Of a DNA stretch of 64,000 bases, positions 47,268-54,500 are shown piece by piece. Position 1 is the stretch's first letter. Each line of letters starts with the position of its first letter. Under the pieces are notes generated by a model. The model did no database searches, was not told where the DNA came from, and saw nothing but the letters and a program-made list of their open reading frames with translations. Origin of the DNA: a virus; the IMG/VR virus record IMGVR_UViG_3300035156_000041, positions 1 to 64,000 of that record. One strand, written 5' to 3'. A program made the translations under genes and the position numbers.

Positions 47268-47434
47268 TGGAAGCGCTATTAGACAAGCAGCATTCCGCTG
47301 ATGGAGATTTGGTAGTGGACACTCAGGAGTACGCTGTGGAGGATTATGAGGTGGATAGCACACGTCTCTCCACAGTGGCTGCTGAGCCTCGCATTGGAAC
47401 AGTTAATTTAGAGAATAGGATTGCCAATGGCTAA
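47267..47434 (+). CDS. small acidic protein, 55 aa
   Basis: 55 residues, acidic, starting in a TGATG overlap with the FN3 gene and overlapping the next gene by 8 bp. No domain recognised. Confidence 0.6.
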   Translation: MEALLDKQHSADGDLVVDTQEYAVEDYEVDSTRLSTVAAEPRIGTVNLENRIANG

Positions 47435-47711
47435 AGATATGTTTGAGTATGAAGCCGCTGTCAATTCGGCTCTTGAGTACGGCATCAAGTGGCCTTTGCT
47501 AGATGGTGAAGCCATTGTGCAGAGCACTTGGACTGTGTTGGCAGGGGCTGTCGCAGTGACGGCTGAAAAGGTTGTTGGGAATGTCTCATCAGCCTTTCTT
47601 CATCCTACTGTGGTGGGAACAGTTGTCAGGTTGGTTAATGAGATCACCACTAACAATGTTCCTCCGAGGGTTGATAGTCGGATGATCGTGCTGAGTGTGA
47701 AGCGTCTGTAG
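47427..47711 (+). CDS. small phage fibre-type protein, 94 aa
   Basis: 94 residues from the ATG at 47427 (AGGA 6 nt upstream). YEAAVNSALEYGIKWPLLDGEAIVQSTWTVLAG ... VVRLVNEITTNNVPPRVDSRMIVLSV fits a small family of phage virion proteins (often written as W-x-x-DGE-x-I-x-S-x-W ... NxITTxxG). Closes the appendage unit. Virion location inferred. Confidence 0.7.
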   Translation: MAKDMFEYEAAVNSALEYGIKWPLLDGEAIVQSTWTVLAGAVAVTAEKVVGNVSSAFLHPTVVGTVVRLVNEITTNNVPPRVDSRMIVLSVKRL

Positions 47712-47737
47712 CACACCGATAGCTGCCTAGATAAGTC

Positions 47738-47766
47738 TTGACATTTGGCACACTTTATGCTATAAT
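47738..47766 (+). promoter_or_regulatory. sigma70 promoter of the ATGCTATAAT class, tail genes
   Basis: -35 TTGACA, 17-bp spacer TTTGGCACACTTTATGC, -10 TATAAT, a perfect consensus, then TTAGAGGAAT. Best example of the class shared with 20758, 31569 and partly 34380. Confidence 0.85.
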
Positions 47767-47792
47767 ACGTAGATTAGAGGAATGGGTTGTTT

Positions 47793-48236
47793 ATGGGCTT
47801 TGCTATTGATATTCAAGCCTTCGGACAAAAGGCTCTTACACAAGCTAACAAGTCTTGCTGTAACGCTGTTGAAAGTTTGTTTACAGATGAAGTTGTGCTA
47901 AGCCCTATCCAACCTGTTGCGCAATACTCAACAGGATTACTTAAAAATAGCTACTACGCTAAAGTTGGTGGTTTCGACTTGACAGTGGGCACGTCTCCAA
48001 ATTCTTCAGGTGGTGACAGTTTGAGTAGGATTAAGGCCATGTTAGCAGAAGCGCCTTTTCTTGGCAAGGACAATTTTGTAACGCTTACGAACTCTGTAGA
48101 AGAGGCTTATCGTGCAGATGTCCTAGGATGGCCTGCTGGAGAAGGGGCCAACGGTTGGGTGTGGAGTGGTCGTGTACAAGCATACGGCTTCACGAGCCAA
48201 GCTGTCAACAACTTTAAAGGAGCTTACGCACATTGA
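47793..48236 (+). CDS. neck / head-tail joining protein
   Basis: 147 residues from the ATG at 47793; a TTG two codons earlier is possible. Helical start, Gly/Ser-rich centre, ending VNNFKGAYAH. Its place between head proteins and the tail terminator suggests a minor tail or neck (gpZ/HK97 gp10-like) role. TTGA overlap with the next gene. Confidence 0.65.
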   Translation: MGFAIDIQAFGQKALTQANKSCCNAVESLFTDEVVLSPIQPVAQYSTGLLKNSYYAKVGGFDLTVGTSPNSSGGDSLSRIKAMLAEAPFLGKDNFVTLTNSVEEAYRADVLGWPAGEGANGWVWSGRVQAYGFTSQAVNNFKGAYAH

Positions 48237-48649
48237 GTCAAGCCATTATCAGAGCGAAGCTGATGCAAACTTTAGCAGCATACGCCACAGCGCATGCCCC
48301 AGTGCTTACCATAGCCCGCGAAAACATTGCGTTCACCAAGCCAGTTAACTCCGCTACGTTTCTTGAAGCGTTTCTTATCCCAGCTAACACAATTAATCCT
48401 AACGTCTCTGCTGATCGTCGTAGATTCTACGGTGACTTCCAGATAAATGTTTGGAGTAAGGAAGGCAACGGCGCACAGGATGCGGAAACAATTGCAGAAG
48501 AAATATCGCAGCTATTTAAAGTGTTCCCAAAAGATTTAATGCCAGTGAGTGTAGAAGCTCCTGCCAGTATCAAGAAAAGTCTGACAGATGGAACAGGCTA
48601 TCGTGTAACCCCCATTCTCATCCCCTATCGGATGGAATCAGAAAATTAA
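48233..48649 (+). CDS. tail terminator-like protein (TTG start)
   Basis: 138 residues; TTG start in a TTGA overlap, AAAGGAG upstream. Pattern AIIRAKLMQTLAAYATAHAPVLTIARENIAF, RRFYGDFQINVWSKEG, DAETIAEEISQLF, GYRVTPILIPYR matches the DUF4128/tail terminator group. It should cap the tail tube and join it to the head. Confidence 0.78.
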   Translation: MSQAIIRAKLMQTLAAYATAHAPVLTIARENIAFTKPVNSATFLEAFLIPANTINPNVSADRRRFYGDFQINVWSKEGNGAQDAETIAEEISQLFKVFPKDLMPVSVEAPASIKKSLTDGTGYRVTPILIPYRMESEN

Positions 48650-48665
48650 ACATTAAGGAAATAAC

Positions 48666-49022
48666 ATGGCAGTCGTTCCAAACGTTATCAAAAACTCGGC
48701 AGGCGCTTTGCAGATGTCCAGCATCGCTCTTGGCACATCGGGTGACACTCTTGTGTATTCGGCTAATGCTGGTCAAGAGTTGCATCTTTTTAATACATCA
48801 GGCAGTGCTGTGGTTGTTACGGTGGATGGCTCTTTGGGCACAACCGTTAATGTCCCCGGCGCTGGTGATACTACAGTTTCCGTAGCAGCAGGTTACAACA
48901 TGAGCGTACCAGCCGGTAAGTTTGTGCTCCTGTCGCTCGATAAAGTGTCGGCGTTCTGTCAAGGAACCGTGGCAATCACAGCAGCAACTGGTGCGGTTGT
49001 CCAAGCCAGCATTACTCAATAA
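48666..49022 (+). CDS. small beta-rich structural protein, 118 aa
   Basis: 118 residues of Gly/Val/Ser/Thr-rich beta sequence (LHLFNTSGSAVVVTVDGS, TVSVAAGYNMSVPAGKFVLLSLDK). It looks like a decoration or tail-surface protein. Located between tail terminator and tail tube genes. AAGGAAATAAC site. Confidence 0.78.
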   Translation: MAVVPNVIKNSAGALQMSSIALGTSGDTLVYSANAGQELHLFNTSGSAVVVTVDGSLGTTVNVPGAGDTTVSVAAGYNMSVPAGKFVLLSLDKVSAFCQGTVAITAATGAVVQASITQ

Positions 49023-49042
49023 TTACTTAAGAAAGATATAAA

Positions 49043-49486
49043 ATGTCTACACTGGCTTTTAGCTCCGCAGGTTCTACTTTTTCCATTTCGGCTGGCGTTC
49101 CAGCAACCAAAGACGCAGCAGGCTTCGCTGCTCTTACCTATACAAAAATTGGTGACGTTACCGACCTAGGTCAGATCGGCCCTTCGTCTTCGGTGCTTCT
49201 CGTCAATCCTTTGGACGACAATAACACGTATAAATTGAAAGGCTCACGCAATAATGGAAAAATTGCGCTGAAAATGAATCGTGCTCCTGGTGATCCTGGG
49301 CAAACTCTTCTTATCGCTGCTGAGCAATCTACTGCTCCTTACTCGGCTAAGATTGTTCTGCAAACCGGCACCATTCTTTACTTCCAAGTTCTCGTTATGT
49401 CGTTCACGACAACTGTCGGTGGTCAGAACTCCATTACTGCTGCGGATGCTGACTGCGAAGTTAGTGGCGTGATTATCACGGTTTAA
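49043..49486 (+). CDS. major tail tube protein
   Basis: 147 residues, beta-rich: TYTKIGDVTDLGQIGPSSSVLLVNPL, KLKGSRNNGKIALKMNRAPGDPGQTLL, and the end AADADCEVSGVIITV, typical of siphovirus tail tube proteins. It polymerises round the tape measure. Position before the tail chaperones fits. Confidence 0.85.
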   Translation: MSTLAFSSAGSTFSISAGVPATKDAAGFAALTYTKIGDVTDLGQIGPSSSVLLVNPLDDNNTYKLKGSRNNGKIALKMNRAPGDPGQTLLIAAEQSTAPYSAKIVLQTGTILYFQVLVMSFTTTVGGQNSITAADADCEVSGVIITV

Positions 49487-49501
49487 TACTCTTAACACTA
49501 C

Positions 49502-49529
49502 GCCCGTTGCAGGCTTTTACCTGCCGGGC
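49502..49529 (+). repeat. GC-rich hairpin between tail tube and endonuclease genes
   Basis: GCCCG-TT-GCAGG loop CTTTTA CCTGC-CGGGC: two 5-bp arms with a TT bulge. No T-run follows, so it is more likely a processing or attenuation element than a full terminator. Confidence 0.6.
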
Positions 49530-49557
49530 ATCTAGTGTATCTTACTACAGGATACAC

Positions 49558-50499
49558 ATGCCACGTAAAGTTGTAATTAAAAGCACTGAAGAGTGGTTGT
49601 CACTAGTTCCAAAAGACCACCAAAATAAGCACGGATATGAAAGGGCTGTTTACACGGGTTCTGATAACTTTCTCACAATTACCTGTAGAATACACGGGGA
49701 TTTTGAGCAGCGCGCATACTCTCACCAGAGTGGTGCTGGGTGCCTCGCGTGCGCAAGGTTAAAGTCTGGGCAGTCACAAAAAGGAAGTAAAGAAAGCTTT
49801 GTGAGTAAGACTGACAGCGTTCCTGCTATTGCAGGCCTTTATGACTATGTCAAAGTTAAATATGTAAATGGTACTACTCCGGTTGAGATAATTTGCAGCA
49901 AACACGGTAGTTTCATGATGTCCCCAGGTAATCATTTGTCGGGCAAAGGATGCCGGAAATGCTATGATGAACGTCGGTACTTAAATAATTCAAAAGATAA
50001 CGAGCAGTACAAATCAGACGTAGCAAATAAGCATGGGCACACTTACGACCATTCCCTTGTGCAGTATAAAGGTGCTAAATGTAAAGTCCAAGTTATCTGT
50101 AAATTGCACGGGCCTTTTTGGATCGCGGCAACAAACCACTTAAGTGGACAGGGTTGTCCGAAGTGCAACACTTCAGGGTATAACAATGGTAAGCCCGGTT
50201 ATTTATATATTCTGATAGCGGATGACATAACTAAAGTAGGTATTACCACACGTACCCCAGAGCACAGAATCAGGGAAGTGGCTAAAGACGGTGGACCAAG
50301 CTTTACAGTAATTTCTAGCTACTATTTTATGGACGGGACAATTCCGCAAATCCTTGAGCACAAGATTCATAGATATTTAGAACAGCACTACAAGCGAGTT
50401 GATAGGACTTTTGATGGAAGCACAGAATGCTTCATAGACGTTAACTTGGCAGCATTACTAAACTTTGTAACACCCCTAGCAACCACAGAGGCCGCATAA
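49558..50499 (+). CDS. GIY-YIG-like endonuclease with three zinc-ribbon repeats
   Basis: 313 residues from the ATG at 49558 (AGGATACAC). Three copies of a zinc-ribbon module: ITCRIHGDFEQRA...GCLAC, IICSKHGSFMMSP...GCRKC, VICKLHGPFWIAA...GCPKC. Then a nuclease domain starting GYLYILIADDITKVGITTRTPEHRIREV (GIY-YIG / T5orf172-like) with ILEHKIHRYLEQHY supplying the Glu. Inserted between tail tube and chaperone genes. Its stop codon lies inside a terminator hairpin, so the element brings its own termination signal. Confidence 0.85.
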   Translation: MPRKVVIKSTEEWLSLVPKDHQNKHGYERAVYTGSDNFLTITCRIHGDFEQRAYSHQSGAGCLACARLKSGQSQKGSKESFVSKTDSVPAIAGLYDYVKVKYVNGTTPVEIICSKHGSFMMSPGNHLSGKGCRKCYDERRYLNNSKDNEQYKSDVANKHGHTYDHSLVQYKGAKCKVQVICKLHGPFWIAATNHLSGQGCPKCNTSGYNNGKPGYLYILIADDITKVGITTRTPEHRIREVAKDGGPSFTVISSYYFMDGTIPQILEHKIHRYLEQHYKRVDRTFDGSTECFIDVNLAALLNFVTPLATTEAA

Positions 50500-50516
50500 G
50501 CGGCCCTTATTATTCT
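50490..50516 (+). terminator. intrinsic terminator overlapping the endonuclease stop
   Basis: GGCCGC-ATAA-GCGGCC 6-bp stem; the TAA stop is in the loop; then CTTATTATT. Confidence 0.7.
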
Positions 50517-50532
50517 ACCAAAGGAACTGAAA

Positions 50533-50940
50533 ATGTTTGAAATTACTTCCAAAGAACTGTCGGACACTGTTATCGTGGACCTGATTGACCCATCTACAGG
50601 TGGTGTTATCTATGCTGATGAAGCAGAGACGAAGCCTGTCAGCATCGAATTGTACGGTCGCTCCTCGAAGCAACACCGTGCTTGGCTCGCCCTTGCCCTG
50701 CGCAAACAGGAAGCCAACCGAAATAAAAAAGAAAAAAGTAAGACCCCTGATGAACTCTTGGAAGAGAACGCAGAGTTCTTCGCTACCATGACCGTGGGTA
50801 TTAAGAATATGAGTATGGACGGTAAGCCTGTGGCTACGAAGGAAGACTTCAAGAAACTATATGCCAACCCTAAACTCATGTGGATTTCCGAGTTTGTGGC
50901 TGAGGCACTAGGAAATGTGGAAAGTTTTTTGCAGAAATAA
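50533..50940 (+). CDS. tail assembly chaperone, G-type product
   Basis: 135 residues, charged, with LYGRSSKQHRAWLALALRKQEANRNKKEKSK in the middle. Equivalent of lambda gpG by position between tail tube and tape measure. A slippery heptamer lies 4 codons before its stop, so part of translation shifts to the -1 frame and adds the T-type domain. AAAGGAACTGAAA site. Confidence 0.85.
   Translation: MFEITSKELSDTVIVDLIDPSTGGVIYADEAETKPVSIELYGRSSKQHRAWLALALRKQEANRNKKEKSKTPDELLEENAEFFATMTVGIKNMSMDGKPVATKEDFKKLYANPKLMWISEFVAEALGNVESFLQK
50925..50931 (+). promoter_or_regulatory. programmed -1 ribosomal frameshift site
   Basis: T TTT TTG in the G frame (codons TTT, TTG at 50926-50931). A -1 slip continues as GCA GAA ATA AGC in a frame open to 51494. 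Matches the X XXY YYZ rule and the conserved G/GT arrangement of siphophages. Confidence 0.85.
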
Positions 50941-51494
50941 GCGACAATCTTAGCCGTTACGCTAGGCACATGGGGTGGCTAAACTCCTACCACGAAACGG
51001 CTAAGACATCGCGCAGGTTACTCTACACAGAGGGTAGCCCTTACTTAGAATACCCCACGCTATCAGAGTACGAACAGAATTTAGTTAAGTACTGGTTTGC
51101 TTGTGGGGTCTCTGACCAGACTGCTAACGGACCGACTCAATTATCATGGGGGGAAATTCTTAATTGGGCTAATCACTTCCACAAGAGGGTGGATATTGAA
51201 CTTGTAGAGCATCCTAGACCTGATAAGAGATTTAAACCTTCCTATTCCGCTGTGGCTATTGAAAGCTGTAATTTAGTAGATTGGGAGATTGAGCAAATCC
51301 GGCGTATGAGCGAAGATTATGTTGGAGAGTACTCCGCAGCTTCCTCGGATGCAAAACGCCCATGTCCAACACCAATCTTCTTGGATGAAGTTAGCGAAGA
51401 CGCTGCGTTGGCTAATGCAAGAGCTATTGAAGAAGGTTTCAAAATGTGGGCGCAGGATAATTCTCCACGTGTTGAAGTTGTACCAAATGAGTAA
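50931..51494 (+). CDS. T-type extension of the tail assembly chaperone (GT fusion)
   Basis: 187 residues read only after the -1 frameshift, giving a GT fusion of about 320 residues (50533-50931 joined to 50931-51494). No good start codon or ribosome binding site serves it alone; the ATG at 50970 lacks one. LSWGEILNWANHFHKRVDIELVEHPRPDKRFKPSYSAVAIESC and an acidic C-terminus fit T-type domains that recruit tail tube protein to the tape measure. Confidence 0.82.
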   Translation, partial: AEISDNLSRYARHMGWLNSYHETAKTSRRLLYTEGSPYLEYPTLSEYEQNLVKYWFACGVSDQTANGPTQLSWGEILNWANHFHKRVDIELVEHPRPDKRFKPSYSAVAIESCNLVDWEIEQIRRMSEDYVGEYSAASSDAKRPCPTPIFLDEVSEDAALANARAIEEGFKMWAQDNSPRVEVVPNE

Positions 51495-51536
51495 CGTGTG
51501 CCTAATTGGCGAAACTAATAAAAGGAGTAGCTAAAT

Positions 51537-54500
51537 TTGGACATCACGACACTAGCAATTTCCGTGACCTCAACCGGTATTAAAGAAGCCTCCGCAGCAA
51601 TCGGCGGATTGTCAACCTCCGCAGCTAACGCGGAGAAACGCATCCTCGCCCTTACAGCAGCCACACAGCAGCTTAGTACAGTTAATAGTGCTTCGGCTGC
51701 TGCCATGGCTGGCTACATGGCTAAGCTGCAACAGCAAGCTGCCCTACTGCAATCTATCCAAGCGTCTAGTTCAGGCGCTGTAGGCTCTACACAAGCGCTC
51801 GCAGCAGCTATGGCCTTGCTCGCAACGTCCCTTACAGTACTCAATCAGCAGCTTCAAAATCATCAGCAGCGTCAGCGTGCTAGTAACGAGGCCATGGATG
51901 AAGGTAAGGCCGCTGCACGTGGCCTCAGCGGCTCACTAGGCGCTCTATGGGTTACTTACGGAGCCTTCACAGGCATGGCTGCTGGCCTCGCCATTGGCGT
52001 AGCTCTAAAAGGTATTGTAACAGTTGGCTCAGATGTTGAGAACACTCTTGAAGGCATCCGTGTAAAGGGCGGCGAAACAGTCGCGTCTATTACCGCCATT
52101 CGTGAGTCTGTTCTTAGTCTTGGTCAAGGTATCTATGGACCTCAGCAGGTCGCCAAAGCCTTCGAGACAATGATTCTTGCTGGCTTGAATGCTAAGCAAG
52201 CTTTGACGGGCATTTCAGACGCGCTTAACTTGGCAACGATTGGTGGCACTTCTATTGAGAAGTCTGCTTATACGCTCGTACAGGTTGGCACAGCAATGGG
52301 CTACACTACAGAGAACTATAGTCGGATTGCAGATGTTATTGCAAAAACTGCTGCTGTGTCCATGTCGTCTGTTGAATCGCTGTCAGAAGCCTTCAAGGCT
52401 GGCTCCGCTGTGGGTAAATTGTATGGCGTTAGCTTGACAGACATTGGTGTCTCGCTTGCTGCTCTAAGTAACTTAGGTATCCAAGGCTCCGCTGCGGGTA
52501 CATCACTGAAGAACTTCTACAAGGAATTGGCTTCAGAGTCTGAAAAAGTCGTGAGTACGCTAGCATCCATGAAACTTACTCCTGCAAGCTTTAAAGATTC
52601 TGAAGGTAATTACAAAAGCTTGTTACAGGTAGTTTCCACGTTGTCAACGGGGCTTGATGGATTGACGGGTGCAGCACAGAAAAATGCTATTGCAAATCTG
52701 TCTAATGAGCGCGGTATGAAAACAATTGTGGAACTGTTGGATTTGTACCGGAAAAAATCAGAAGACGCTACAGATGCAGATGGTAAACGTGTCACTATGT
52801 TTCAGTATTTGAACGATCAAGTAGTTCAGTCTTTCGGCTATGCTGCTATTGGCTCGGCTCAAATGTCTCTCACCGTTGAGAATCAATTCAAGTCTGTTGG
52901 TAACACCCTAAAAACTGTGTTTGTGGAAGCTTTTCAAGCTGTCTCTCCGCAGTTGTCTGTGGTTGCTTCAGAGATGAAGAGTGCTTTCGCCTCTCCTGAA
53001 TTTCTTACAGGTGTCACCAACTTAGCTGTCGGCGTTGCAAAGTTTACAGTAGCTGTTGCAGAGAATATCCCTCTCGTGGTGAAGCTCTTTGAAGGGTTGC
53101 TAGCCTATAAAGCTATCGGTTTCATGGTTGGTGTCTTTACGAGTATTGGTGAATCCGTGCTTGTTTTGACAACTGCCTTTGAAGCACTTACAGTTGCATC
53201 AGTAGCATTGCAAGTGGGTATGGGTGTACTGATTATTGCCCTGTCAGCAGCCGCTGCCGCATACACATACTTTAAAGCTGAACGTGACGCTGCTGATTTG
53301 TCTGCCAATCAAAAGAATGCTATACAGTATTCCAAAGACTACGCTGATGCACTTGACTTGGAAGCGAAGCGTCTCAACGATCAAATTAAACTGATGCAGA
53401 ACGGTAAGTCTGCACGTGACGCTGAGACACAATCTATCTATGCACAAAACTTAGCACTTGCTGGGCAGAAGCGTGATAGTGCTGTTTCCGAAGCGTACAC
53501 TAACGTCGCTAAAACTAAATCCGCACTAAATGATACTAGTGGCGAAGATGGCGATGCCTACCTGATGGCTCGTGCTAAGAAGTTGCAAGAATACAATGGT
53601 GCTGTCAAGGCTGCCACCGCTGTTCGTGCTCAAGCTGACGCTGAGTATAACCGTGTTGAGAAGTCTCAGCAAGCCGTCATGGCCGCAGCCGCCTCTAAAG
53701 AGCAATTGCGCCTTCAGCAAGAGAAAGATGCAGCAGCCGCTAACAAATCCAAAGGTACTGGCACTCTCGGCGGTGGTCCTGACAAGGCAGCTATTAGTGA
53801 TGCCTACGGAGCACAAATCCAAGACTTCCAAAATCAAATCAACGCTCAAAAGAAACTCCTAGAGCAAGCTAAAGCTGAAACAACGTCAGCCTACAAGCAA
53901 GGCTTGATCGGTGAGCGCGGAGTTATCGAAGAGAACTACACAGCCGAAGTAACCGCCGCAAACGCTATCATCAAGCTCTTGCAATCCAAAGTGGACACAG
54001 CCGTAGGCGCTGAGAATAAGCGTCAAGCTGCTATGAAGTACACCGGGCAGATTCAAGCTGAGCAAGCTAACATCGAAGCCGCAGAAGCTGCCCGTAATCG
54101 TGCTAACGCTACGTGGATGGTGGACAGCGAGACAATGGTTCAGAAGGCTCAAGCAGCCACCTACACTGCTCAAGGCAAATATGCTGATGCATACGAAGCT
54201 GAGTTTGGCGCCAAGCGTGCTGTCCGTATTGCCGGTATTCAAGCTGACTTGGCAACAGAAGTAAATGCTGAGCGCAAAGCAATGGAGCAGAAAGTATTGT
54301 TTGCCCTTGAAGCTGAACAAGCTGCTGGTAAATCTCAGGCACAAGAGAAAGAGAATCTGAAGTCTTTCATGGACTTGTCAAACACTGTGCGCAACTCTCT
54401 GAAGGGTGTCCAGACAGCCACTGAAGGTGAGGGTATTGGCGAGATGTTCACAGCAGCCTCGAAGGCCTCCAAGGTCTTGTCCGAGAACATGGTTGAGCTT

